Below, one piece after another: positions 47,665 to 56,419 of a stretch of DNA of 64,000 bases. The stretch's first letter is position 1, and the number at the start of each line of letters is the position of its first letter. Location of the stretch: contig NZ_FOAN01000003.1 in the NCBI RefSeq assembly GCF_900109525.1, positions 620,001 through 684,000 on the forward strand, written 5' to 3'. The position numbers and the translations under genes are program-made. The stretch comes from Allobosea lupini (lineage in GTDB: Bacteria > Pseudomonadota > Alphaproteobacteria > Rhizobiales > Beijerinckiaceae). Below the pieces are notes generated by a model that was not told where the DNA came from, did not search any database, and was given only the letters and a program-made list of their open reading frames with translations.

Positions 47665-48147
47665 TCACTGCACGCTGTCTGTTGGCTGATGATGGCCGCC
47701 GGCCTCGCGCTCCGGTCGCTCGACGCCGCAGGCCTTGCTCATCAGCCCCTCGAACAGAAGCAGCTCCTCCATTGTGAGGTCCGTGATCTTCGGGAAGCGC
47801 TCTGGCATCAGGCGTTCGCCGTTCTTCCCAGTGTGCTCCGCCGCATATCGCTCCTTGTACTTCTCCGGCCGGCGCGCCTTCAGCATGAAGATCATGAGCG
47901 TGTCGGACGTGCTCATGGCCCGGCGCCGTGCCTCGTCCTCGAGATTGTCGGTACCCGTCTCGATAGCGTCGTCCCAGGCCGCAGCGAACTCGCCGTCTCG
48001 TTTTCGCCAATCATAGACCGTCTGCCGGCCAATGCCCGCCAGCTTTGCCGCGCCAGCGACAGACAGGCCCTCGCCAAGCGCGGCCAGAAAGCGCTCGCGC
48101 GGCCCTGTCCCGGCCGTCAGCGGGGTAGCCAGGGGGTTCTCTGTCAT
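47665..48147 (-). CDS. Phage terminase small subunit-like protein
   Basis: 160 residues. An N-terminal helix-turn-helix (GLSVAGAAKLAGIGRQTVYDWRK) is followed by the segment DNLEDEARRRAM and MLKARRPEKYKERYA, usual in small terminases that recognise packaging sites. The large terminase that should follow is absent, so packaging by this element alone seems impossible. The C-terminus ends at the repeat array. Confidence 0.75.
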   Translation of the reverse strand: MTENPLATPLTAGTGPRERFLAALGEGLSVAGAAKLAGIGRQTVYDWRKRDGEFAAAWDDAIETGTDNLEDEARRRAMSTSDTLMIFMLKARRPEKYKERYAAEHTGKNGERLMPERFPKITDLTMEELLLFEGLMSKACGVERPEREAGGHHQPTDSVQ

Positions 48148-48212
48148 GACGAACTCCCCTCTTGAAACGTGTTCAATTGCTGGTCTACTGCGTGCCGACG
48201 CAGGAGGGCCGA

Positions 48213-48554
48213 ATGAGATTCATCAGCCTGGTTATTGCCCTGACAGTTTTCGGACCTGCCGTCGCATGCGACACAAACGACATCGAGATTCAGCAGTCTA
48301 GCTGGCGCGTGGATGGCGAATATACCCGAGTGGTCGGGGAATTTAAAAACGGCTGTACTGAACCAACCGGCGCTCAACTCCAGCTCGTATTTCGGCGAAA
48401 GTCTGGCGAGATCGTCCATGTCAAAGATTTCTGGCCTGCGTCGACGAATAATGTGAAGGCGGGAGCGCTCCATGCCTTCGGTACCATGGATCGTCTTGCC
48501 GGTCTCTCGTTCGACCAGGTGGACGTTAAAGTGATCGCGGTAAAGCGCTGGTAG
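48213..48554 (+). CDS. Small exported FxLYD-like protein
   Basis: 113 residues starting after AGGAGG (48202-48207). The first 18 residues are a signal peptide (MRFISLVIALTVFGPAVA). The rest, RVVGEFKNGCTEPTGAQLQL and VFRRKSGEIVHVKDF, resembles FxLYD-type extracytoplasmic domains. It faces against the surrounding leftward phage genes, a typical moron position. Function unknown. Confidence 0.65.
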   Translation: MRFISLVIALTVFGPAVACDTNDIEIQQSSWRVDGEYTRVVGEFKNGCTEPTGAQLQLVFRRKSGEIVHVKDFWPASTNNVKAGALHAFGTMDRLAGLSFDQVDVKVIAVKRW

Positions 48555-48631
48555 TAGGGTCAGCTGCGATCGTCCGCGCATCACCGCGTCGAGCTTCACC
48601 GGGCCGATCTTGCGACTGATGACGATGCAGG

Positions 48632-50404
48632 TCACGGCGATGCGGCTGACGCCGTCCCGGAGTTGGAGCCCTTCGCAGAGATAGCGCCAAGAACGCCGGC
48701 GCCCTGCGCTTTCAGCTTGCCGGCCGCCTGCTGGATGCTCTGATCAATCATCTGTTGCACTTTCCGTGCGGCCGTCTCGTCGAAGATGCCGTTGAAGGTG
48801 GCCGTCGCCGTCGCGGTCGCGGTCAAGTTCTGGTCGACCTTCGTTTGCGCCGCGGCGTTCTTCATCTTCGACGCGTTCATCTCAGGTGAGAGATCCGCCT
48901 TAATCTTCGGCACAGACTGGAGAAGCGACTTCAGCCCGTCCAGCCAACCCGGCGTCGGAGCGGGCATGGACATCGCGGGGGCGGTTGGAGCGCCAGGGCC
49001 CATACGAGCTGGCGCCGCCGCCAGCGCCACCGGGCGAGGGTTCCATTCTGGCAGCGCGCCGAGGGGCGAGGCCGAAGTATCTGCACGCTTCGGCGGCAGC
49101 GGCGCCTCGGTGGGCGTGCCATAGCGCTTACGGTCCTCTTCCATCTGGCGCTTGAAGAATTCGGACTGTGAGCGATTGCGAGCGGCCTGCGGGGTATCGG
49201 TCTGATCCAGGTCGTTCGTGGAACGCTCAGCTCGCATGCCTTCGGCACGCTTTGAAGCAGCCTCGTACGACTCGCGATCCCGCTTTTCCTTGGCATTCTC
49301 CGAGATCAAGCCGATCCGTTTCGCAAATCCGACGACGCTATCGAGAAACGTGTTGAGCGGTGGCAGAACCTCTGTAGCGATGGCGACGCCCAGTTCGGTG
49401 AAGCGCGTAGCTACGCCCTGAAGAACGGCATCGACCTTCAAGCCGGCTTCGACAGCCTGCTTGGCAACCTCCGCCTGCTGGCGTTCGCTCTCAGGGGACG
49501 TCGTCGGCGTGCGGGACGCCGTCTTCTCGTTGCGCTCCCGGATTTCCCGCATTGAAAGCTCGTCGAGCAAAGCCTTCAGTTTGCCTTCGATCCCAGTGTC
49601 GTCAGCGAGCTTGTCCGCCTTCCGCTCTTGCTCCAGCGCCTGCGCGCCGATCTTCCGCTTCTGCCTCGGGTTGGTGGTCGTCTCCTGCTTCTTGCGAAGC
49701 GCTTGGGCTTTCTCCTGGGCGGTTTTGTAGGCCTCGATCACGTCGAGCAGCAGCGCGGAGGAATCGCGCATCTTGCCGTCAGCGCCGATCGCAAGGCTGC
49801 TGTCGATGCCGAAGCCCTTGAGCTTCTTCTTGGCCTCCTCGCCTTCCTCGCCGCCCTTCTTGATAGCCTTGGTGAGCTCGTTCATCTTCTCCACCGCGGC
49901 CTGGGCGGACTTCTCCGCTTCGTCGCCGAGACCGAGGCCCTTGAAGATGTTGGTGACGGTTTCAAGGTTTCCGGCGGTCGTGCCGGCCGTCTTGGCCGTG
50001 AGCGCCATCTCGCGGCGGGCAAGCGCGGCCTTGGCTCCGATCGCCGCCAGGACACCAGCCAAAACGCCGCCGCCGGCAACCAACCCGGCGAACGCTGGGA
50101 TCAAGCGCAGCGCGACCATCAGAACGCCGCGCAGCACGCTCATGGCTACGGAGCCTGCACGCTTCAATCCGCTCAAGGCAGTCGATAGCAGGAGCACACC
50201 ACGGCTGCTCTTGCGCGACTCGTTCCCCAGCCGGCCGATCGCAACAGCGGTGACGCCGGCGGACGCGCCGGCCTGCTTCAGCGGGTTGGCCGACTTGATG
50301 ACGTCGTCCTTGACGCCAGCGAAGGCCTTGGCGGCCGCCTTGAGCTTGGCCAGACCCTCGACTTCGAACCCAAGCCTTGTGGTCAATTCCTCAAGAATCG
50401 CCAT
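48632..50404 (-). CDS. Phage tail tape measure protein
   Basis: 590 residues. An N-terminal helical part is followed by hydrophobic helices (RGVLMVALRLIPAFAGLVAG, then GAKAALARREMA), long charged coiled coils (residues 160-300) and an Ala/Pro-rich tail with TATATATATFN. This is the usual make-up of tape measure proteins that set tail length. It is short for the class, so the tail would be small or the gene truncated. Next to other tail genes on the same strand. Confidence 0.8.
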   Translation of the reverse strand: MAILEELTTRLGFEVEGLAKLKAAAKAFAGVKDDVIKSANPLKQAGASAGVTAVAIGRLGNESRKSSRGVLLLSTALSGLKRAGSVAMSVLRGVLMVALRLIPAFAGLVAGGGVLAGVLAAIGAKAALARREMALTAKTAGTTAGNLETVTNIFKGLGLGDEAEKSAQAAVEKMNELTKAIKKGGEEGEEAKKKLKGFGIDSSLAIGADGKMRDSSALLLDVIEAYKTAQEKAQALRKKQETTTNPRQKRKIGAQALEQERKADKLADDTGIEGKLKALLDELSMREIRERNEKTASRTPTTSPESERQQAEVAKQAVEAGLKVDAVLQGVATRFTELGVAIATEVLPPLNTFLDSVVGFAKRIGLISENAKEKRDRESYEAASKRAEGMRAERSTNDLDQTDTPQAARNRSQSEFFKRQMEEDRKRYGTPTEAPLPPKRADTSASPLGALPEWNPRPVALAAAPARMGPGAPTAPAMSMPAPTPGWLDGLKSLLQSVPKIKADLSPEMNASKMKNAAAQTKVDQNLTATATATATFNGIFDETAARKVQQMIDQSIQQAAGKLKAQGAGVLGAISAKGSNSGTASAASP

Positions 50405-50406
50405 CT

Positions 50407-50955
50407 TCAGCTCCTTCCGATTCCACGAATAGCGGCTGAGGCCGCAACGACAGGCGCATCGCTGATGCGGAAGCGGGCGGGCGGACCGCGATGCTTAGCG
50501 GCTTCCCATGCCTCATCGATCGCAATCATGCCGGTGCAGTCCTTGGGCGCCGTCTCCAGGGCGATGCCGGCCAGTACGACAGCCCAGCGCACGCCGCAGG
50601 TACATAGCAGGCAGAACGGCGTCTGTTTGATCAGCTCGGCCGCGGCGAAAGCTAAGTTGTTAGGCCTCACTCCGGGCAGCAAGTCCGCGAGCTTGGTCGT
50701 GATCTCTCGAGGGATATCGAGCGCCGCGGCGAGCTGCAGCACGGCGTCCGCATTGTCGCTGCCCCGCTCGCTCGAAACGATGACGAAGCCGGGGCTGCTG
50801 CAGCCCCGCACAACGATTGCTACCGCCTCCGGGTTCTGCACGCCGGCCGCCCTCGCCTCAGCGGAAGTCGGCGGCCGGAAGCGGAACGGCGAGGCGGGAT
50901 GAGCTGCGAGCCAAAGGCGATCCTTTACCGTGAGAGGCAAGAGTTCCGGGTTCAT
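50407..50955 (-). CDS. Phage protein, unknown (tail-region)
   Basis: 182 residues from the ATG at 50955, preceded by GGAG. It ends 2 bp before the tape measure start; in many tail modules this place is taken by tail assembly chaperones. The sequence (NPELLPLTVKDRLWLAAHPA; CLLCTCGVRWAVVLAG) is not recognised. No slippery site for a frameshifted chaperone was spotted. Confidence 0.65.
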   Translation of the reverse strand: MNPELLPLTVKDRLWLAAHPASPFRFRPPTSAEARAAGVQNPEAVAIVVRGCSSPGFVIVSSERGSDNADAVLQLAAALDIPREITTKLADLLPGVRPNNLAFAAAELIKQTPFCLLCTCGVRWAVVLAGIALETAPKDCTGMIAIDEAWEAAKHRGPPARFRISDAPVVAASAAIRGIGRS

Positions 50956-51064
50956 TCGATCTCCGATCTGAGGATGGGGCCGGCGCTGAAGACGGACGCC
51001 GGCCCCTTGACCGGGGACCCTCTTCCCGGCCCCCTCAACGCGGTAGTGACCCCGCGCGAGCTCG

Positions 51065-51670
51065 TTATTCGAAAGCTGCATCGACCTCGGCTGTCGTGGT
51101 GATGGTCCCTGCGTCGATCGCGGCCTTGACCGCGGCGAAGGTGGCGAATGTCGCGTTGACGTGCGCCTGCACGTCGTCGCTGATTGCGATCATCGCTGTC
51201 GCGTCGATCGGATAGGTGTTCTGGTCCGATCCGTGCCAGATCGTCGACCACTCCGGGTCAAGCATCGCGGCAATTCGTGCGCCGGTGATCATCAGCTTGG
51301 AGCGGTCATCCGTTGCGACCGGGACGCCAGCGACAACAACGCCGCCAACTTCCTTCTGCCATCGCGTGGACGCCGCATAAGCCAGTAGCTCATCCTTCGC
51401 TCGGGCGGTCGGGTCATAGGCTGCCGCGGCAGCATCGAGCGCCGCCTGCGTCACGTTCCGGACGTAGAAGCGGCCCGCATCGATGATCATGTCGGACGGT
51501 CCGGCCGCGCTTCCGGCAGCCAGCGCCAGAGCGCGCGGATCGTCGAGGCCATCAATGGCGATCGAGGCCCAATCAGCCCAAGGGGGCGGCGGTGACACGA
51601 CTGGAGCGGCCGCTTCCTCAACAATGAGGTCGTCCTCTGTGCTAGCTTCGTCCATGGCGCTCTCGCTCAA
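51065..51670 (-). CDS. DUF4376 phage tail-associated protein
   Basis: 201 residues. The N-terminus is acidic and Pro-rich, and the C-terminal domain (STRWQKEVGGVVVAG ... DDRSKLMITGARIAAM) matches DUF4376, found in tail fibre assembly and tail-tip proteins. Start overlaps the stop of the preceding tail protein (ATGA), so the two are coupled. Confidence 0.75.
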   Translation of the reverse strand: MSESAMDEASTEDDLIVEEAAAPVVSPPPPWADWASIAIDGLDDPRALALAAGSAAGPSDMIIDAGRFYVRNVTQAALDAAAAAYDPTARAKDELLAYAASTRWQKEVGGVVVAGVPVATDDRSKLMITGARIAAMLDPEWSTIWHGSDQNTYPIDATAMIAISDDVQAHVNATFATFAAVKAAIDAGTITTTAEVDAAFE

Positions 51671-52581
51671 TATGAGACGGAAAAGAAGGTGTTCTGGCGA
51701 CGCAGCAGGTGGGGGCCGCCAGGATTGGTGAAGGCGAGGACCTGCGCATAATCGCCCGCAGCCATGGGATAGGGCGCGCCGGCACCGTTCGGGATAGTGA
51801 GGTCCGAGGCATTCGGCAGAAGCACATCGACCGGCAGGCCGGAGCCCTCCGCCGTCCCGTTCACGACGACGCGGCCTTTGCGATAGCCGACGCTGCTGGC
51901 CTCGAAACCGATGGAGAATGAGAAGACGGCGCGGTCGATGCCTGCGGGGCAGGTCAGGCGCGTAGGCTGGGCTGGATTATACCAGCCGAGCGGGTCAGTG
52001 CCGGCGGCGGGCGGCGCCCACTCGATCGCGGTTTCCACGCCATTCGTCGCATACTGAGCCGTGACACGACCCAGCAGCGTCACCGTCCGCTCGGTCTGAA
52101 GAACGAGCGAAAACAGACGCCAGCTGGTTCCGTCGAAGTACATCTCACGGATGTCGCCCGCCAGCAGGTCATTCTTGCGGAGCGCTGTGCCGTCCTGGCG
52201 CACGATCGGAAGGGTATTGAGCGTTGCCGCGCCCGTGTTGGTTGCAGCAATCTTCACCCGAATCGGCACGCCGATCATCTGAGCGTTGTTCGCGAAAGCC
52301 AGTCCGGGAGTGATGGTCAGGGCATTGGCGGAACCGCCCGCCACATAGTACTCGCCCCCGAACTGCCGAACCGCCCGGAAGACTTGCTCCATGTCCGCGT
52401 TGGACGGGGTCAAGCCCGCGCGGATCATGAGCGCGCCGAGCTCGGCGTAGTAGGCATTCATCATGCCGTTGAAGAGGTGGATGTCAGCCGGGCCGCAACC
52501 GAAGCCGTTTTCGACCTCGCTATTGGTCGGCATGCGCTTATCGGCGTTGAGATGCGCGAACCCCGGGGAAAAATCAGCCAT
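51667..52581 (-). CDS. Phage tail fibre/tip-like structural protein
   Basis: 304 residues from the ATG at 52581, behind AGGAGC. The N-terminus (MADFSPGFAHLNADKRMPTN) and the Gly/Asn/Thr-rich, beta-structured middle (ANALTITPGLAFANNAQMIG) resemble tail fibre proteins, as does the coupling with DUF4376. The C-terminus holds a second beta-rich domain (FSFSIGFEASSVGYRKGRVV). Host-receptor contact is likely but not shown. Confidence 0.65.
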   Translation of the reverse strand: MADFSPGFAHLNADKRMPTNSEVENGFGCGPADIHLFNGMMNAYYAELGALMIRAGLTPSNADMEQVFRAVRQFGGEYYVAGGSANALTITPGLAFANNAQMIGVPIRVKIAATNTGAATLNTLPIVRQDGTALRKNDLLAGDIREMYFDGTSWRLFSLVLQTERTVTLLGRVTAQYATNGVETAIEWAPPAAGTDPLGWYNPAQPTRLTCPAGIDRAVFSFSIGFEASSVGYRKGRVVVNGTAEGSGLPVDVLLPNASDLTIPNGAGAPYPMAAGDYAQVLAFTNPGGPHLLRRQNTFFSVSY

Positions 52582-52876
52582 GATCGGCTCCTGTTGCTGA
52601 GGTGCGCGACACGATTCCGGCGAAGCCATGGCCGAAGCCGAGGATGAGCGCTGCGCGTTCGGGGTTTGCCGCGGCAACTGCGCTGCAAGCGTCGAAAGCC
52701 GCACGAAGCAGCCGCGCGCGTTCTCGGGGCTCGTCGCATTCGCTGTAAGCCGCCTGGGCTTCCGCTGCATCGCGGATCAACCGGGACATTTCCGGGTCTT
52801 TGCGACAGTCCTCACCGAAGGCAGCGAAATACCGGCCCTCGATCTGCGGACGAAGGTCCGGTCCATAGTGCGGCAT
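52574..52876 (-). CDS. Small phage protein, unknown
   Basis: 100 residues, ATG at 52876 after GGAGGG. Charged helical protein (RDAAEAQAAYSECDEPRERA). Its stop overlaps the start of the tail fibre-like gene by 8 bp. Not recognised. Confidence 0.6.
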   Translation of the reverse strand: MPHYGPDLRPQIEGRYFAAFGEDCRKDPEMSRLIRDAAEAQAAYSECDEPRERARLLRAAFDACSAVAAANPERAALILGFGHGFAGIVSRTSATGADHG

Positions 52877-52901
52877 TGCGCCCTCCAATAGCGTGAGCTC
52901 G

Positions 52902-53357
52902 TCAGGCGTTCCGCCAGGCGTTGAGGCTGTCGACGTAGCCCTGATAGGCGACGTTCTCCTGCGCCTTGCCGTCGACGTAGCCGTCGACCCATTGGCCGAA
53001 CTTGCCGGCCACCCTCGCGGCGTGAGCCTGCTGCTCCCTGCTATGCGACTTGGCGATGTAGCCGCCGCCATCCGTGTAGACCCAGGAACCATCGGGGCGC
53101 TGGAGCGCTCCGGTGCCATCCTGGAAACTGACCCGCACGCAGCCGCCGACGGTGTCGGTCGTCATAGCGTCGCCGATGCCGATCTTGCCGCCGTATGGCT
53201 GTCCGTCGTTGACGATCGACGGGCTCGGGTAGCCGTCCATCATCACGAGGGGAACACGAACGGTCATCACTCGCTCACCGTCCTTGGCCTTGTAGCCGTG
53301 AGGTTCAGTGCGGCGACGCCCGTGCGCGTCTTCGATCTCGATCTGCTTGCTCATCAA
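52902..53357 (-). CDS. Phage protein, unknown
   Basis: 151 residues, hydrophilic and Gly-rich (VNDGQPYGGKIGIGDAMTTD; RPDGSWVYTDGGGYIAKSHS). No recognised domain. Located between two other leftward phage genes with short gaps. Confidence 0.6.
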   Translation of the reverse strand: MMSKQIEIEDAHGRRRTEPHGYKAKDGERVMTVRVPLVMMDGYPSPSIVNDGQPYGGKIGIGDAMTTDTVGGCVRVSFQDGTGALQRPDGSWVYTDGGGYIAKSHSREQQAHAARVAGKFGQWVDGYVDGKAQENVAYQGYVDSLNAWRNA

Positions 53358-53394
53358 TAAATCCTCTGTTCAGCGGCATCCGCGGGAGGGGTGA

Positions 53395-54030
53395 TCACCA
53401 TGACTTCAGCCCCTTCATCTGCTCGGTCCACAGGTACCGTTTCCATGGGTCGTTCTCGAATTTCGGGAGGCGCGCGGAGGCGAATGACGCAACCGGACCA
53501 GTGGGAAGATGGAAACTTGGGAGATCGCGCGCCTCCATCTCGACGTCACCGCGTAGGGGGTCTTCGCCGTCGGGGATTTCCACGCCGGGCTCATGCCGAT
53601 ATCGCTCGATCGTCTGGATCAGTTCGAGCATCTCGGCCGTCAGCTTCGGCCAGCGGTCCCGCAGGCGCTCGATGAAGGCGGCGCGCTCGTCGCGGTACTT
53701 CTCATAGGCTGGCATGATCGCCGCCCGGTGCTCGGCCGCCCTGACAGTCGGCAACACTTCGTCGAGACTGGCCATCGCCGCCTCAAGCCTACGCCCTTCG
53801 TGGGCGAAGTCGGCCGCGCTGTTCCTGGCCTGGCGAGCCTCGGAAACGCTGGCCCCCGGGTCGAGGGACTGCTTCATGCAGTCGCCTTCCGCCTCCGCCA
53901 TGCCGCTGCGCAGCTGCTGCGCTTCATCCCAGAGCGCCTGTAGGCTGGCTGCCGTCACGCTCGGGTCGCGCACCGCGTCGGCGACGCGCTCGAGCAGCGC
54001 ATCGGGGCGGGCTGCATCGGCCTCGGTCAT
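53395..54030 (-). CDS. Phage protein, helical, unknown
   Basis: 211 residues, predicted mostly helical (LQALWDEAQQLRSGMAEAEG; RRLEAAMASLDEVLP). The start overlaps the stop of the preceding gene (ATGA). No family recognised; could be structural or scaffold-like. Confidence 0.6.
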   Translation of the reverse strand: MTEADAARPDALLERVADAVRDPSVTAASLQALWDEAQQLRSGMAEAEGDCMKQSLDPGASVSEARQARNSAADFAHEGRRLEAAMASLDEVLPTVRAAEHRAAIMPAYEKYRDERAAFIERLRDRWPKLTAEMLELIQTIERYRHEPGVEIPDGEDPLRGDVEMEARDLPSFHLPTGPVASFASARLPKFENDPWKRYLWTEQMKGLKSW

Positions 54031-54329
54031 CGGCTCATCTCCTTCAATGCGCGCTCGGCTTCTCGCGCCGCGTCCTGGAAGCGGAGCAGATCGGAAGCGC
54101 TCAGTTCGTCCTGGAGGTATGAGGCGCGCGCCTTCTCAGCGGCGAGGGCGAGCTCAGCGGTATCGGCCACCGCCTTGCGCAGCGCCGGTGTCGCCTGCTC
54201 CTCGCCACCGATCAGGGCGAAGAGGCGACGCTCATGATCGAGGAGCCGGCGGCCGACCTGGTTGCGCCGATCGCGCTTGACGATCGGCTTGCTCTGGAGT
54301 GGCGCGTCGGGGTGGATCAGTGCGAGCAT
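54027..54329 (-). CDS. Small phage protein, unknown
   Basis: 100 residues, highly charged (KRDRRNQVGRRLLDHERRLF; AREAERALKEMSR). First gene of the leftward tail block, coupled to the next by ATGA. Not recognised. Confidence 0.6.
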   Translation of the reverse strand: MLALIHPDAPLQSKPIVKRDRRNQVGRRLLDHERRLFALIGGEEQATPALRKAVADTAELALAAEKARASYLQDELSASDLLRFQDAAREAERALKEMSR

Positions 54330-54632
54330 TGCGGCGCCTGCTGTGAGGCCGAATTCGTCGTTTTGACACCCCGGTGGTTACCCGGGCCTGCCCTCGTCCG
54401 TTCGAGGGGGCGATCGGTTTCGGCAATTTCTCTGCAAATACCGCGCGAATCAGGCGCTCTGTCAAATCAGGAGCACCTGTCTATATGACAGAAGGCTACA
54501 AAGAGTGACACAGAATGGCGCTGATCAAATAATCCCCAACCTGGGATTGGTGCTGTTTGCGAATCACCCCCAATTGATGCTCTGCGGCGAGGGCGGCCGA
54601 CCGCTCAGCGAATTGCTTTGGGAGCACATGGC
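54330..54632. promoter_or_regulatory. Divergent promoter region inside the element
   Basis: No gene is supported in these 303 bp. The palindrome CTGTC-TATAT-GACAG (54477-54491) is flanked by further TGTC/GACA half-sites (for example TCTGTCAAATC at 54459 and GAGTGACACAG near 54505), which looks like a phage operator over promoter elements. TTGACA occurs at 54363-54368. Confidence 0.45.
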
Positions 54633-55292
54633 ATGGGGGAATTCTGGAACTCGCTTACCCAAGGACAAGGCACTGTCATCTCGGGATTTTTGACATTGCT
54701 AGCTGCCATTACAGGCGTGCTGATTGGCTCCTGGCTATTCGGGAGCCGCGTAAAGGATCTCAAAAGCGCGGTGGACGCGTCAGACCAGCTTCTCCGTAAG
54801 CACGGCTCTGAGGTCGACGCCACCCTCGCTGCGATCCGCGACAAGATCTCGGAAATGCAAAAGAGCTTCGCAACGACGTCCGAGCAGCTCAACGATCTCC
54901 GCGGCTCCGTAGCAGACCTAGAGGCGGCGAGCTCTCCCGAGACAGTCACTGAGCCAGTGCAGGCTGGGACGGAAGAGCAACCCTCACCTCGTGAACAAAT
55001 TCGGCAAGGATGGCTGACTGTCCGAGACGCTTTGGAGCACATCGCGGCTCGCCCTCAAATCGATGGGAGAACGCGCGCGCGATATGCGCGTATTGATCGG
55101 CGTCGCTACCCCCAACTGGTTGAGGCCCTTGCAGCTGATGGCCTTCTCGCAGCAAACGCAGATGCGTTCTGGGAGGCATCCGCTTTATGGCAGGCCTACC
55201 GAGGCGGGCGGAGCGAGCCGACAGCACGCGAAATCACTCGCATGTCCGAGTTGGCGGCAATAGCGGCGGCGACCGCCGCGCGCACAGACTAG
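54633..55292 (+). CDS. Membrane protein with coiled coil, unknown
   Basis: 219 residues; ATG at 54633 with GGGAG upstream. One N-terminal span (VISGFLTLLAAITGVLIGSW) is followed by a coiled coil (LKSAVDASDQLLRKHGSEVD ... EMQKSFATTSEQLNDLRGSV) and a C-terminal helical domain. Rightward among leftward phage genes, so possibly lysogenically expressed. Confidence 0.7.
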   Translation: MGEFWNSLTQGQGTVISGFLTLLAAITGVLIGSWLFGSRVKDLKSAVDASDQLLRKHGSEVDATLAAIRDKISEMQKSFATTSEQLNDLRGSVADLEAASSPETVTEPVQAGTEEQPSPREQIRQGWLTVRDALEHIAARPQIDGRTRARYARIDRRRYPQLVEALAADGLLAANADAFWEASALWQAYRGGRSEPTAREITRMSELAAIAAATAARTD

Positions 55293-55385
55293 CCAGTCGC
55301 CGCGTCGGGCTGCTGACCCCAAGTTCATCTCATGTCTGCGGCGCCAGCCGTTGGCCGGCTGCAAATCCACTTGGAGAGGAAGCCC

Positions 55386-55661
55386 ATGCCCGAATACGCG
55401 GCTCGTTATGGCTACGCACCGCCTTCACACTCGCAGACGTTCGAGCAGATGGCGAAGCCCGAGTGGCAGCCGGCGCCTCCGGATGAAGGACCACCCATTC
55501 CCGGTGAGATCACGCTGCCTGCGCTGGTCGGGACCTTCGATGATCTCGCTACCGCCAGGAAGCACCTTGTCGACGCGTCCAAGTCGATCGGCGGGCGGCT
55601 TTCCGACCTTTACATTTTCGAGAGGCGCGGCGGCGAATGGATCCTTGTGGAGCCGGCCTAA
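55386..55661 (+). CDS. Small protein, unknown
   Basis: 91 residues starting after AGAGGAAG. An N-terminal Pro/Tyr-rich half precedes a compact C-terminal part (TFDDLATARKHLVDASKSIG; LYIFERRGGEWILVEPA). It overlaps, on the opposite strand, the end of the leftward frame at 55425-55955. Rightward, after the membrane protein gene. Confidence 0.55.
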   Translation: MPEYAARYGYAPPSHSQTFEQMAKPEWQPAPPDEGPPIPGEITLPALVGTFDDLATARKHLVDASKSIGGRLSDLYIFERRGGEWILVEPA

Positions 55662-55955
55662 GTCAGCCTTGCCCTTCGCTGGCTGCGCGCTCCGACGCGC
55701 ACACTCGGCCGCGACCCTCTCGGAGAGGTCCTCGCGGATCTGATTGCCGATGTTACTCAGCAGCGCGGCGTCTTCCGTAGTGACGCGCTGGTGCCGCTGC
55801 AGCTCGGTCCAAGCATCCACCGTGGTATCGTCGAGCAGGGCGGCAACGATGATCCCGCTCTCCAGCGAGCCGGCGCCGAGATGGCGAAGGATCTCGATCC
55901 TGGACATTGCCAGGGAAAGGCGATCCGGTGCTTGGCCGTCATCAATTGTCATCAT
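55425..55955 (-). CDS. Phage protein, unknown, convergently overlapping
   Basis: 176 residues. The N-terminal 95 residues (RIEILRHLGAGSLESGIIVA; LLSNIGNQIREDLSERVAAE) look like a real helical protein; the remainder, opposite the rightward gene, looks like antisense translation. The true product may be shorter through a missed frameshift, or both genes overlap. Confidence 0.45.
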   Translation of the reverse strand: MMTIDDGQAPDRLSLAMSRIEILRHLGAGSLESGIIVAALLDDTTVDAWTELQRHQRVTTEDAALLSNIGNQIREDLSERVAAECARRSAQPAKGKADLGRLHKDPFAAAPLENVKVGKPPADRLGRVDKVLPGGSEIIEGPDQRRQRDLTGNGWSFIRRRRLPLGLRHLLERLRV

Positions 55956-56038
55956 CTCAATTCCTCATTGCCGGCTAGTCGACGGCTTTTTAAGGTTGCA
56001 CGCTTTGCACGGGCGGCGTCACAGGTCGCCCAGGTCAT
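55952..56038 (-). CDS. Possible 28-residue coupled ORF
   Basis: A tiny frame (MTWATCDAARAKRATLKSRR...) starts within the end of the gene upstream and its stop overlaps the next ATG. Coupling on both sides suggests translation may pass through it, but nothing else supports it. Confidence 0.25.
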   Translation of the reverse strand: MTWATCDAARAKRATLKSRRLAGNEELR

Positions 56039-56417
56039 CGCCACCCTCTGGGATGGAGCTGAGCCTCGAGAGAATTTCGAGCGCCCGGGCCTCCTGGAGA
56101 CCTCTTCGCGATCGGCAAGGTGCTGGCTGGGTAGTGTCGACATCGGACCCTGTATTGCCCAACCCGGCCTTGGCCGCGGCGCGGTTTCGCCTGCGGGCCC
56201 GCCGCTGAGCTCGGTCTTCGGCTCTCGCCAAGCTCATCGGCGTCTCGCGCAGGTAGAGATCGAAACCCTCAAGTTCTTTCTCGGCCCTGAGAGCTACGAT
56301 TTGTCGTCCACGGTCGTCGTAGCCGGTCCAGACCGCTCGACCGCTGGCAAGCGTGACGCGCCGGATGCGGGCCACCAGCACGCCTAGATGTGACGAGCCT
56401 AAGGCCCCGGTCGTCAT
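56019..56417 (-). CDS. Phage protein, unknown
   Basis: 132 residues from the ATG at 56417. A short beta-rich start (LVARIRRVTLASGRAVWTGY) precedes an Arg-rich middle (RAEDRAQRRARRRNRAAAKA), suggesting nucleic-acid binding. It begins two bases after the stop of the preceding gene, in the leftward early-type operon. Confidence 0.6.
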   Translation of the reverse strand: MTTGALGSSHLGVLVARIRRVTLASGRAVWTGYDDRGRQIVALRAEKELEGFDLYLRETPMSLARAEDRAQRRARRRNRAAAKAGLGNTGSDVDTTQPAPCRSRRGLQEARALEILSRLSSIPEGGDDLGDL

Positions 56418-56419
56418 GC

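Noticed and set aside
50399..50410. Programmed frameshift for a tail assembly chaperone
   Set aside because: No slippery heptamer or extended second frame was visible between the two genes before the tape measure.
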